The notes: generated from the letters alone by a model not told the origin. A stretch of DNA of 64,000 nucleotides from Spinacia oleracea (GCF_020520425.1 NC_079490.1:123772715-123836714), one strand, 5' to 3'; numbered from the stretch's first letter, positions 33,384 through 44,619 are shown. Numbers and translations: made by a program.

Positions 33384-35950
33384 ATGCCTCGTCACACTCG
33401 GAGGAAGCTCGCCGAATCGTCGATAGTTCGAGCTGCTGAGGAGGACGCTTCAGATGATGAAGCGGCTGCAATAAACATGCCCAACGGGGGTATGGTTCCC
33501 CGGGATGCGCCTACTTTTAGTGGTACGGGTTGGAGCCCTTCCGACCTGGTGTTTTGGCCGGAGTGGCACTTGTCTCAGCGGCCTCGTGCTGGCATGGTGA
33601 GTCTTGTATTGTGCTTTGAATTTGTATCTTGTATAGGTTTGGAGTTAACTCGTTAACATGTAGGCCGATGGAAAGCCATTTCGTACTTTCTGGTCCTTGG
33701 TGGAGGTTTAGAGGGCTTTTAAAGCTCTTCGTGCTGATGAGGAGGCCATGGAGATTTGGTCGCAGACGGGCCTGGCCGACTTCTACCGTACCATGGGAGG
33801 CTCTTCGAGGAGAACGGGGATCAAGCCCCGACTGTGGGCTTTGTTGGAGCGATGGTGGGATACCACCAACACTTTCCACATGGCATGGAGGGAGATCACC
33901 ATTACCCCCTTTGAGTTTGCTATGATCATGGGTCTTCCTTTTTCTGAGGGGAACGTGACCTTTGATCCGGAGCTGACGTGGCGCTCTGCCGCTGCTAGGG
34001 ACTTGCTTGGCCCTGTTGTTGACTTGTCAGATGATGATGCCCATGCTTCTGTGACGGTGATCGTGGAGGCTATCTGCAGTGTGGGTGTATCCGCGGAGCA
34101 GAGGGTTAGGCTCTTCCTCCTAGCCTTGGTGAGCAGAGTGATGGTCCCGAGTAGGAACAGTCGGGTGCACATCCGGTTCCTGTCCGTTCTGGGGGACTTG
34201 AGAGCTGTTTCCAGCTATAACTGGGGTGGCTTGGCATATTGCCACCTTTTGTATGAGATGAAGCGGGCTTCCCGGACTGCGGTGGGGAGTGACCCTAGCA
34301 TGGCTGCTCTGTGGAGTGTGCTGGAGGTATTTAAGAATCCTTGTACCTTGTACTTTGTGCTTGCATTTGAACTTGACTGATGTTTTGCTTGCTTCTTGAA
34401 AGATTTGGATATATGAGCACTTTTCGACTTTGCGCCAGCTCGTACTAGGGATGCGGCTTACCCGTATGCTGCCTCTTGGATAGGAGCAGTGCGCAGGAGG
34501 ATGCCTCTGGCGCCTCCCGCAGAGCTTGGCGGGTTTTACCCGTTGATGAGGTAAACTTTTGTACTGTTTTATCCTTTTGTATTTGTACTTGTGTTGTTGC
34601 CTGAGTTGTCTGTTTCGCAGATGGTATGGCGTCCTTTTGCCAACGCGCTTATACCTGCCTCGGCTGCACGTGCCCATTTCCTGTCTGGGCGTCGGGTTTT
34701 GCTTCCAGGGGTGTACCGCCATATGTGGTACCTAGGGAAGAGAGTGTCCCCTCAGCACAATTCGGGGGAGAGACTTATCCCCAAGGACCCACCAGGGTCC
34801 ATGCTGGCGTTATATGAAGAGTTGGCCCGGCTCTATGTGGAGGCTAGAGGCAATACTGTTTGCCGCTCTTGGAGGGATTTTGTACATAGGAAGGGGAGCT
34901 ATGACGACTTCCTGAGGAGGCTGGCTCCCAGTACGCTTCGTACTGCCGGTGAGCTTTGAACCTTGTATTCTTGTATTCTTGTATTGATTGGATGATTGTA
35001 TTATTGTATGATTGTATATAGGAGGAGGAGGTTGATCCTGAGGATATTCCCCATGCTGATAGGATCCTCCGCTATGAGAACTCGGACGGGGAAGAGGTGG
35101 TGGAGACCATCCCTTTTGCTTCTCCTCCGCACCGGAAATCATATGATGTTGTACCTGAGCATTATGCCGCTGTAAGTACTGTTGCATTTTTTGAAACTGT
35201 TTGTAATCTTGTATTGGGAAATTGATCTTGGATTTTGTATGCAGGCGCCTCGGGCGAGAGTGCGTCGCTGGATGCTCTTGCTTGATTCTTGGAAGAGGCA
35301 TTGTGCCAAGCTAACCCGGAAGCTTTCTGGCCGGGACAGAGAGGTGCCTTTCTTGATCTTTGAAATTTGTATTCTGGAAATTTGAACTTGGATGTTAATT
35401 CTTGAAATTGTATTTTGTATAGGAGCGCCGTCGAGAACGTAGAGGATCCTTTGACAGAGAACCCCAGGCGGAGACGTCCTTGAGGCAGGAGGGGCCGAGC
35501 TTGGATCTGGGACAGGGGTCCGGTGCTGGTGCTCATCAGAGGCATTCTGATGCTGAGCGGGGAGCTTCCCCTTTTGTACATGTTGATCCCACCGGGCATT
35601 CGTTTGGAGGTGCAGGCGGTTCACGACCCTTTGTTTCTTCCCCTGGTTACTATTTCGGAGGAAGTGGTCCTCAGCCCTGGGGTGCAGATTCCTGGGCTTA
35701 CTATGCAGAGATGGAGAGGATGCGCCAGGCTCAGATGTTTGGGTCGTACCAGTATATGCCGATGCCGCCGCCATATCATTATTCCTCTCCTTAGCAGGGA
35801 GTTCATCCTACCACTGGCACACTTCGTATCTCGGAGTAGGATCCTAGTACCCCTGGGACGGAGCTGGATCAGGAGCTGGAGCGCCTCCGGAGGCGGAACA
35901 GGGACAAGGCACCTGTGGTTGATATCACTGCTGGTGACGACTCGGACTGA
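33384..35950 (+). pseudogene. Antisense cargo gene 1: plant-mobile-domain protein, seven exons, decayed
   Basis: Plus strand, opposite to the gypsy. Proposed exons are 33384-33596, 33664-34326, 34403-34550, 34621-34948, 35022-35171, 35245-35343 and 35423-35950, each with GT-AG borders and short T/TTG-rich introns. Exon 2 carries GIKPRLWALLERWWDTT, ITITPFEFAMIMGLPF and GGLAYCHLLYEMKR, matching the plant mobile domain (aminotransferase-like, PF10536) found in transposon genes and MAIL1-type proteins. Later exons are Gly/Pro/Tyr-rich. It has a stop at 33709, shifts in exon 3 (about 34428) and at exon 4, and a stop at 35792. Antisense genes of this sort are known in Tat elements. Role unknown. 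Family call fairly firm, exon ends moderate. Confidence 0.75.
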
Positions 35951-36209
35951 CCCTGCATGGTAGCGAGTTACAGCTTGCCTGGGTTGATTTTGTATAAGTT
36001 GTATTGTATTGTATTTGAAACTTGGATTTTTGTATGGTTTGTATGGCTTTGAACTTTGAATTGGTTTGCAAAATTTGAAGATTGGTTTTTTGTATGCTTG
36101 AATGTTTGGAATTGTATGCGTTGTGTGTGTTTTGAAATTTGTGGCTAGATGCATGCATGAAAATTTTTGCAAAAATTTGTCCATTTTTTCGGGTAGACAT
36201 ACCCACTAT

Positions 36210-36261
36210 AAGCCCCCACTTTGACTGAGGTTTTTTGGTTAGGAAAAGCGCAAGTCAAAGT
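36210..36261 (-). promoter_or_regulatory. Internal second copy of the polypurine tract and stem-loop
   Basis: AAGCCCCCACTTTGACTGAG recurs here about 4 kb inside the element. Stem arms ACTTTGACT (36218-36226) and AGTCAAAGT (36253-36261) are intact, and the loop differs from the terminal copy by small indels. It immediately precedes the promoter of cargo gene 2, just as the terminal copy precedes cargo gene 1. Confidence 0.85.
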
Positions 36262-36562
36262 ATATTCAACTTTTGCTAATGCATATGCAGACTCGACTTA
36301 GGACGCCGATTTTGGACTAGAATGCTTGAAATTTTGAACAGATTGACCCGAAATCGGCCCGAGGCGCTGACTCGGACTGCTTGAAATTGCGCGGCTTGCG
36401 GCTTTGGAATCTTGAATGATGGAGGTGGTACGTACTCTGATGTCCGAAACACTAAAGAGTGTGTACTCGGAGTCATAAGAGAGAACAGTGGCCTCGTCCT
36501 TAGATGCAGGCCCCTGCGCCTGGCGCATGGCACTCGTGGGATGTCGTGCAAGCTGACTCTTG

Positions 36563-36570
36563 TATAAATA
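36563..36570 (+). promoter_or_regulatory. Candidate TATA box of antisense cargo gene 2
   Basis: TATAAATA in CTTGTATAAATAGGGAGC, 82 bp before the ATG at 36652. Its spacing and context resemble a plant core promoter. Confidence 0.65.
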
Positions 36571-36651
36571 GGGAGCTTGTTGGATCATTTCTTGCATCAA
36601 TCCTTCCCTGCTATCATTGCATACTGCTTCCTCTCAAAAAGAAAAGAAAAT

Positions 36652-38030
36652 ATGGCTGTGTCCTTTGAGAGTGCCTTGAACTCGTGGCTTGGTTCGCTAG
36701 GCAAATTGGAGAAAAGGGAACTTGCTGGCATACATCTTGGGGTGCTCGTCTCTTTTCGGTTTGTAAAATTGGATTTGCACTTCATTCTTGCTACTCTGGA
36801 GGCTTGGGACCCGAATCATTATGTCTTCCGTTTTGGAAATAATGAGGTATGTCCCCTCCGTGAGGAATTTAGTGCTATATTGGGGTGGCCCATCATGCTA
36901 GAGCCATGCATGCCAAGTGTTGAAGAACACTTTTTCTTGAGTTTTGAAAGGTATTTGGGGCTTGAAGCCCCCACTTTTGAGTGTTGTTGTATATGGCAGA
37001 GGGGTGGATTTGTCCCTCTTTGTCACCTACTTTGCTGGGCTTGATGTTCCCAAAGTATTCTGCCTGAGAGCCTTGAGTTTTTGTATATTCGCTCGCTTTC
37101 TCTTTTCGAAACAGGGGTTTGGCAATGGTGATGCCTCCCTAATAGAAATTGTAGAGCAGTTTGCTAATGGTCGGGACCCAATGCCGCTTGTGATTGGCGA
37201 AACATTGATGGGCCTTGATATGCTGAAGTCGGACCCCTCTTCCTTGCCACCGGGAAGTCCGGTGTTACTCCAAGTAAGGATCTAAAGCTCTCTTGTATGT
37301 TGAATTTGTACTTGTATTTGAAATTTGAATGTTGAATTTTGAAATGCGCTTCTTGTATACTCCGCAAGGTTTGGCTTATGGAGAGGCTCATGTTGGTGGC
37401 ACCACCGGAGAACATGGCGAGCTATAATAGAAAGGGATTCACGGTGCGGCCCATGCTGCATGGCCGGCTTTCATTGGATGAGTGGCGGTGTGCACTCTCT
37501 GGGGTTGAATCTTGTATACGGTGGGTAGTTCCTTGGTGGGGAATTGCTGCTATGAGACATGCCCCTGGTTCTACTGCTTTGAGGGTGCCAAGCCTCACAA
37601 TGCTGGTCTTCTACTCGCCTGCTCGAGTGATGAGACAATATGGCTTGAAACAGGAGATCCCGGACTGTACTGAAGAGAACCCGAAACCTGTTGTGCTGAA
37701 TGCGAATCGACTTGAAATTTGGAGGCGGTATTGGGTTGCCAAACCATTCCGGAGTATCCAGTTCCCACCCGAGTCAGTAACTCTGTCTGCGGGGTATATT
37801 GTATGGATGAGAGGCCTAAGCAGAGGGACATTTCTTTCTCCGAACCAGCTAGAGTCCGAGGTTCTAGAGCTAGACGTCCTGCATCAACTGACTATGAGGA
37901 AGGTGACGGGAGTGTGACCCATCTGGTGCTTGACCGTTCGGAATCCAAAGGAGGTTTGTCGTCCTCCCGTCTTGGTAGGCTTGCAAGTTCCTTCTCCCGC
38001 CGCTTGGGCAAAGGGAAGATTGATGATTGA
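36652..38030 (+). pseudogene. Antisense cargo gene 2: DUF7745/mobile-domain-like protein, two exons, decayed
   Basis: Plus strand. Exon 1 (36652-37273) starts MAVSFESALNSWLGSL and has LDLHFILATLEAWDPNHYVF and CPLREEFSAILGWP, a pattern I associate with the DUF7745/plant-mobile-like family of Tat elements. The donor is CAA|GTAAGG, the acceptor is GCAAG before 37369, and exon 2 begins VWLMERLMLVAPPENM. One frameshift lies near 36990-37040. A second near 37800-37900 separates the main frame from a basic C-terminus ending LGKGKIDD at 38030. Transcribed opposite to the element. Function unknown. Confidence 0.65.
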
Positions 38031-38511
38031 TTGCGGGAGGAGTCAGGGGATAGTACTCAAGGTGCCAAGACTCGAGAGCATAGTCGCCCGACCCTAGATC
38101 TTTGTAGGCTAAATGTGTTTGGAATGAATTGTGTTTGGAATGTGTTTGGAAGATGTGTTTAGGAAGTGAAAAGGCTTTTGAACTTTGCTTCACTTGATCC
38201 TGACTTTGTATTTGAATTAGCTTTGAAGGCCTTAGGGCCAAATAAAGAGTTATTGTGTTAAATTCCCCTTGAACATGCTTTGCTTTGAATTGGCACATTT
38301 GGAACAAAAACAACAACAATTTGAATTTTGAATTTTGATTTGATTTGATTTTTAGGATGCCCTTAATTGAGGAAATTTTGAATTTTTTTGTATTAAAGTG
38401 GCCGGGCCTCGAAATGATGTTGCCTACGTGTCCCGTTAGGGAATTAGGCCGGACGTAGTTCTGACTACCTTACAGGACTTGAATTTGGATTCTTGAATTT
38501 GAACATGGAAC
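38031..38511. other. Convergent spacer between cargo gene 2 and gypsy pol
   Basis: About 480 bp, AT-rich. Transcription of cargo gene 2 (plus) and of pol (minus) should converge here, so both 3' ends may lie in it. Nothing else is recognisable. Confidence 0.5.
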
Positions 38512-39679
38512 TTAGACATAGAACTTCTTGAGTTGATCGAGGTTGGTCAGAGATCTGAATTCTGTTCCGTCGATGTCTGTTAGTTCGACTGCTCCCCCGG
38601 AGAGGATTTTCTTGACAATGTACGGGCCTGCCCAGTTGGGTTTGAATTTTCCCCTTGGGTCCATGGTGCTTTTGCGAAGGGCTTTCAGGACAAGCTCGCC
38701 TTCCTTGATGTTTCAGGTTCTGACCCTTTTGTTGAAATGTCTGGCGACTCGGCGCTGATAGACTTGTACATGGTGAGCGACTTGCAGCCGTCGCTCATCG
38801 AGCATGACTAGTTCGTCATATCTGGCTTGTAACCATGCAGCTTCTGGGATTTTTCTTTCGAGGACTATCCTTAGAGAAGGTATCTCTAGCTCGATAGGTT
38901 GTACTGCTTCCATTCCATAGACCAATGAGAACGGAGTTGCACCAGTTGAAGTGCGAATTGAAGTTCGATATCCCCACAATGCAAAATACAGCTTTTGGGG
39001 CCAGTCCTTGTAATTGGTAGTCATTTTCATGATGATGGTCTTGACATTCTTGTTGGCTGCTTCGACTGCCCCATTGGTTTGTGGGCGATAAGGTGAAGAG
39101 CAATGATGTTGAATCTTGTACTCGGTGAATAGCTCTTCACACTCTCCTTGAAAATGGGTTCCTTGGTCACTGATGAACTCGTGAGGAACACCGTATCTGC
39201 ATATGATGTTTTCTTGTATGAACTGGGCCACTTGCTTGGAACCCAATACTTTGAATGACCTGGCCTCGACCCATTTTGGTGAAATAGTCGATGGCGACCA
39301 GTATGAACTCATGACCCTCGGTGCCTGTTGGAGTGACTTTGCCGATGACGTCGATACCCCAGGCTAAGAATGGCCACGGTGATGATTGAGAGTATAGTAG
39401 TGATGGAGGAATGTGCTTCAGATTCGCACACTTCTGACATGTAGGACATTTCTTGACAAAGAAGTAGCAGTCCCGTTCGAGGGTAGTCCAATAGTATCGT
39501 ACCCTGACGATCTTGAGGGCTAGCATTTTCCCATTCATGTGGGTGCCACAGACTCCAGCATGTATGTCGTCCATGACTCTTTGAGCTTCGTGCTTGTCAA
39601 TACATCGGAGGTTAGGACCGCCAAGGGACCTTTTGTATAGAATGCCGCCTTCCATGACAAAGTTGGCTGATAGTAGTCG
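38512..39679 (-). pseudogene. Gypsy integrase
   Basis: The zinc-binding end has H-H (HAGVCGTHMNG) and CPTC. The catalytic core has WGIDV, FISDQGTHF and NGAVEAANK, so all three acidic residues are present. A one-base shift at an A run after IDYFTK (about 39280) breaks the frame. A TGA after KRVRT (about 38713) precedes the C-terminal part, which ends LDQLKKFYV at 38512. No chromodomain is seen, as in Tat elements. Confidence 0.87.
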
Positions 39680-39871
39680 TAGAGCCCTTTGATTTTTTCT
39701 TGAAAAGTGCGGGGGATACTCTGAATTTTGTAGATACCTTTGAATGTCTGTAAACGAAGGCTCATTTTCGTCTTGCTCGACGTTGTCAATAGCATGGACA
39801 TATGCAGCTTCTTGATGTGTTTCAATTGTAAGTGGCATTTCAGCCATGGCGCTTGGAATGTTGATCATTGA

Positions 39872-40249
39872 AGCCAGTTTTGCTAGTGCATCGGCGAATT
39901 GATTCTCCTCTCTCGGGAGGTATATATAGCGAAGCTGTTCTATTTGTTCAGACAGCTGTTCAAGATAGGACTGGTATGCAGCTAAGCTCTCGCTTCTTAC
40001 TTTCCATTTGCCGGAAATTTGATTGATGATTAGGGAGGAATCCCCGTACACTCGAAGTTTCTTGACGCCCAGTGCTAAGGCGGTTTCCAGGCCCATTATG
40101 CATGCTTCATATTCTGCCGCATTATTTGTGACGTTGAATTGTAGTTTTGCTGATATCAGAATGTGTGTGCCATCTGGAGCTACTAGGATTACTCCAACAC
40201 CACATCCGTTCTGGTTGGAAGCACCGTCAAAATGCATTGACCAACTGTC
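39872..40249 (-). pseudogene. Gypsy second RNase H (archaeal type)
   Basis: WSMHFDGASNQNGCGVGV, AAEYEACIMGLETAL, RVYGDSSLI and QFADALAKLA give the D-E-D-D set of the additional RNase H that Tat elements acquired. It is open in this copy. It follows the ordinary RNase H and precedes integrase. Confidence 0.87.
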
Positions 40250-40369
40250 ATCACTGGTCATTAAGATTTTCTCGTCGGGTAAGTCGTAATCTTCCTCTTC
40301 TGCCTCGACAGGACAGTTGGTTAGGAAATCTGAGACTGCTGAACCCTTGATAGACTGCTGTGGAATGTA

Positions 40370-40899
40370 TTTGAGGTTGAATTCTGCTAGCATGACCAAC
40401 CATCTGGACAACCGGCCATTGAGTGCTGGTTTTTCGAATAGATACTTGAGAGGATCCGTTTTGCTGATCACATGTATTGTATGGGAGAGCATGTAGTGCT
40501 GTAGTTTCTTTGTGGCCCAAACCAATGCGATGCTGAGTTTCTCCAGCTGAGTGTATTTGGTCTCGTACTCGATCAACTTTTGCTTATGTAGTATACGGCG
40601 TTCTCCTTGCCTTTAATTTCCTGGGCAAGCATAGCCCCCACTGCTGAATCAGTTGTTGTGAGGTAGAGCCTGAGGGGAATCCCTGGCATGGATGGCTTTA
40701 GTACTGGTGGGTTGGAAAGGTAGCTCTTGATTGTTTCGAATGAATGCTGACAGTCGTCATCCCAAACCTTGGGCTCGCTTTTTCGGAGCTTTCGAAATAC
40801 TGGTTCACAGATCATTGTGAGTCTTGAAATGAACCTGCTGATATATTGTAGTCTGCCGAGAAAACCCCGAATTTCCTTTTCATTCGTTGGTGGTTGCAT
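40370..40899 (-). pseudogene. Gypsy first RNase H
   Basis: TNEKEIRGFLGRLQYISRF is the connector from RT. YLTTTDSAVGAMLAQE, YTQLEKLSIALVWATKKL and SKTDPLKYLF carry the catalytic D, E and D. A one-base loss after YYISK (about 40575) splits it in two frames. Confidence 0.85.
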
Positions 40900-41539
40900 C
40901 TCGAGAATTGCTTTGATTTTTTGAAGGGTCAGCCTCTATGCCTCGAGAGCTGATAACATATCCGAGTAACTTGCCTGACATTACCCCGAATGCGCACTTT
41001 TGAGGATTGAGCCTCATGTTGTATTGTCTGAGCCTGTTGAAAAACTTTCGAAGTACCGAGGTATGCTCGTGCCGTTCTTTGTATTTGACAATCATGTCGT
41101 CGACATATACCTCAATCTCCCTGTGAATCATGTCGCTCATGATGGCTTTGGCTGTTCTTTGATAAGTTGCTCCTGCGTTCTTTAGTCCGAACGGCATAAC
41201 TGTATAGCAATATGTACCCCACTGAGTGATGAAGGTTGTCTTCTCCATGTCGTCCTCTGCCATGGGAATCTGATTGTAGCCTGCATACCCGTCCATAAAA
41301 GAGAGTAAGGCGTGATTTGCGGTGTTGTCGACCAAGATGTCGATGTGAGGCAATGGAAAACCGTCTTTAGGGCTTGCCATGTTAAGATCCCTGTAGTCCA
41401 CACACATTCGTACTTTGCCATCTTTCTTTGGAACTGGGACGACATTTGCGATCCATTCTGGATTTTCTTCTCGAATAAACCCGGCATCTAGCTGCTTGGA
41501 GACCTCTTCTTGAATTTTGAGGGAAACATCCGGTTTCAT
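40880..41539 (-). pseudogene. Gypsy reverse transcriptase
   Basis: Reads FIREENPEWIANVVPVPKKD, RMCVDYRDLNMASPKD, YCYTVMPFGLKNAGATYQR and the active site EVYVDDMIVKYK (residues 143-154 of this frame). The catalytic core is intact over 219 codons. A shift at RGIEADPSKN (about 40920) separates it from RNase H. Confidence 0.9.
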
Positions 41540-42095
41540 GCGACGGAGTTTCTGCTTGATGGGTTTTGGAACCTGGAATAAGGGGAATTGTATGCTTGAG
41601 AAAGAGTTAAACCAATCTGAACTAGTTTTGAGTCACCGTTGTTAGAAAGGTTGATTTTTTCTGTTCCCTCAATTATGGGCGTCCTGTTTTCATGATTTTC
41701 GATATCTTTTAGAAATTCAAAGTCAGTTTCTTGTAAAGAAAAGTTGTTTGGATTAGGATTGTGTTTTGAATTAGGGCTCGAAGAGTAAGTAGAAATTGAA
41801 GTGTTATTGAAATCAGCAATCATTACATCGACTGTTTTGACTTGAAGCTCGGCCTTTAGAGGCTCTTGATTGATGCAAGACTCTAGTTCTAGACACTTAG
41901 ACTCATTGCTAGACTCGAAAATTAAAAGACAGACTCTGGACCTGGACAAAGACACTAATCGTAAAGATAGTTCTCAGGGTATTCCCAGACATCTGCGTCA
42001 TAATTGTCATAATCATCGAAGACGGGGCTGCATGCACAGACTTTCAGGACTTGGTCCCAGACTTGATTCCATGAAGTATAAGGAAATGCGGCGAA
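41540..42095 (-). pseudogene. Gypsy linker between protease and RT
   Basis: Low-complexity Ser/Asn/Glu-rich frame at 41536-41955 with no recognised domain. In Tat elements a variable, poorly conserved stretch separates protease from RT. It is broken at about 41955. Confidence 0.5.
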
Positions 42096-42295
42096 GCTGC
42101 CCTTGCATGAAGTGTTGAGCCCTAAGAGGAACATTCTCACCATTTTTCCCTCTGGCAGCTCGGGCTGAATTGTACGAGCGGAGATTGCCCATCTCGCTGC
42201 CCTTGCATGAAGTGTTGAGCCCTAAGAGGAACATTCTCACCATTTTTCCCTCTGGCAGCTCGGGCTGAATTGTACGAGCGGAGATTGCCCATCTG
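42096..42295. repeat. Perfect 100-bp tandem duplication in gypsy pol
   Basis: 42096-42195 and 42196-42295 are the same sequence (GCTGCCCTTGCATGAAGTGT to GAGATTGCCCATCT); only the final base differs. 100 is not a multiple of three, so it shifts the frame between protease and linker. Its perfection implies recent origin, or an assembly error. Confidence 0.9.
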
Positions 42296-42363
42296 TGGTA
42301 GTATTCTTGAACGCACTCATCCTTTTCCTGGCGTACAACCGGCTTTTGCTTGATGAGAGCATC

Positions 42364-43231
42364 TCAGAAGCTTGAACCTTTGAGGGTGAGGCAGGCAGGG
42401 CCATCTAGTATTTCCTCGAACCAAGGCTCTCCGAATAGTAGGTCGAAGTTAGTAGGCACATCGATTACCAGGAACTCAGCATTGTCGTAATAGGTGTCAA
42501 AGGAGAAAACCAGCTCAAGGACTCCCACGACTTTGTATGTGACACCCTGGAGTTTGACAGTTTGTTGGGCACTCAGCATGAGATCGTACTCGGAGAACCC
42601 TAAAGCCTTCAAGGTGGCGAGTGGGCAAATGTTCTCTTGGATGTCAGTGGTTACCCTAGGTTCGGGGATCACCCAGTTTTGAGCACTCGGAAGTAGATGG
42701 CAACAGCTTGGAACCATCAGCTCGTAACCTGACTTGTATATCGTGGAGATCAGATTGCATGGAAACTCCTCTTCTTCATCTTCGCAGTCATAGGAGATGG
42801 CTTGTACAGAGGGGGTTTGCTTAGCCCCGGGTGGTAAGGGTAAAGTCTTGTTGTCGACCATGTTCTGGATCAAGTGCTTGAGCTTGTAGCAGTCCTCGAT
42901 GTCATGACCCTTCCCTTGATGGTATTTGCAATGAGCTTCCGGATCCCAACTCTTAGATCTTTTGTCAACTGGAGGATCGGGTGTTGGACCGATTGGTGCT
43001 ATGACTTGTTTTTCGACCAGCCGATCGAATGCCTCACTGTAAGACATCCCGAGGTTTGTGAAGACTCTTTGTGGTCTGCCTTAATAGTTGCGCTGATTAG
43101 CATTGCTTTTGAAGTTGTTTGACTTTGGACCTTGAGGATCCTCTAGGGCGTTAACCTCATGAACTTTGTGTGTTGTCTCAGGTCTCTTTCCCTTCCACTT
43201 GTCAGTTTGTGGAGCTGGGGCTGCAGGTGCT
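42364..43231 (-). pseudogene. Gypsy gag C-terminus and degenerate protease
   Basis: Begins at the copia-2 insertion point. It has a stop near 43080, then YSEAFDRLVEKQVIAPI, the knuckle CKYHQGKGHDIEDC, and the protease-like segment CPLATLKALGFSEYDL through FDLLFGEPWFEEILDG. Where a Tat protease should have D-S/T-G or a similar triad, this copy reads TTDIQENICP, so the catalytic glycine is lost. The frame ends at 42364. Confidence 0.75.
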
Positions 43232-44591
43232 TGTTAGATTATGATACATATGAACAACATAAATCATGCGGAAAAACCTTAATGCCAGGATACATATTAA
43301 TTGCACATAATCATATAATTAGTCTAGGATGCATACACTTTGTAGCGTGCCCTCCCTACCTGCGCCCCGAACCGAACAAGAATAAGTCTTTAGGACTCCA
43401 AGTGTCGTCCCTCCGTAGATAGTCCACAGCACGTCCGGATCCGCCTTAAGATTGACCAACTAGAATCGCCCTTAAGGTACTACTATTTTTGGCTAAATAA
43501 GCAAGTAATATGGCTGATTTTTCTGCTTAAAAATCCTAGCTTTTATTGTTTGAATACTTATTAAACTCGCGTATAAATTTGTGACCCTAGGCACATATTT
43601 ATAGAATCATGGAAAAGGATTTAGAATCCTATTAGAATACTAAATTAATTAATTAGAATCCCTTTAGAACTCTATTTAATTAATTTATATCTTCTAGGAT
43701 TAGGATTTAATCATAGCACGAATTCCGAGAGCTTTAGGATTCGTATAGCACGCACACGAGCACGAGCACCGCACAGCCCGCGCGCATGCCTCGCAGCCCA
43801 CACGAACTGCACGGCGCCCAGCCCACTGCTTCGCAGCCCACTTGCTCCGCGCGCGCGCCAAAGCCTTTGATGCGTATGGCTTGCTGGGCGAGGGCCTGGC
43901 TTCGTGCTGGGCCTTCGTCTAGCAACTCTCGTCCGATGCTAATTCGTACGATACGCTTCCGATTAAATTCCCGATTCCGGAATTCATTTCCGATACGAAC
44001 AATATTTAACATTTCCGATTCCGGAATTAATTTCTGTTTCGAACAAATATTTAATATTTCCGTTTCCGGAATTATTTTCCGATTCCGATAATATTTCCGA
44101 TTCTGACAATATTTCCGTTTCCGGCAATATTTCCGATTCCGGCAATATTTCCATTTCCGATAATATTTTCCGATACGTACCATGTTTCCGTTTCCGGCAA
44201 CATCTACGACTTGGATAATATTTATATTTCCGATACGATCCATATTCCCGCTTCCGGCAATATCATCGTTTCCGGAGTATTCATTTACTTGTCTTTGACG
44301 ATCTCAGCTCCCACTGAAACCAAGATCCGTCGATTCCGAATATCCATAGATGGAGTATTTAATGCCATTAAATACTTGATCCGTTTACGTACTATTTGTG
44401 TGACCCTACGGGTTCAGTCAAGAGTAAGCTGTGGATTAATATCAATAATTCCACTTGAACTGAAGCGACCTCTAGCTAGGCATTCAGCTCACTTGATCTC
44501 ACTGAATTATTAACTTGTTAATTAATACTGAACCGCATTTATTAGACTCAACATTAAATGCATACTTGGACCAAGGGCATTATTTCCTTCA
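43232..44591 (-). repeat. Copia-2 3' LTR
   Basis: 1360 bp, TGTTAGATTATGATAC to TATTTCCTTCA on the plus strand. TATA on the minus strand at 43596-43603, GC-rich block 43740-43930, CGGAAATATT-type array 43965-44275. Confidence 0.92.
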
Positions 44592-44619
44592 GTCCCCCAC
44601 TTGTCCTTAGGGACAAGTG
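44592..44619 (-). promoter_or_regulatory. Copia-2 polypurine tract and hairpin
   Basis: GGACAAGTGGGGGAC on the minus strand (44592-44606). CACTTGTCC (44598-44606) and GGACAAGTG (44611-44619) pair around TTAG. It has the same stem as copia-1 with a different loop. Confidence 0.82.

Noticed and set aside
33783..36206. Minus-strand frames of 120-211 codons opposite cargo gene 1
   Set aside because: They are shadows. The plus strand has the recognisable domain and consistent splice sites, and the minus frames are Gln/Ser-rich without motifs.
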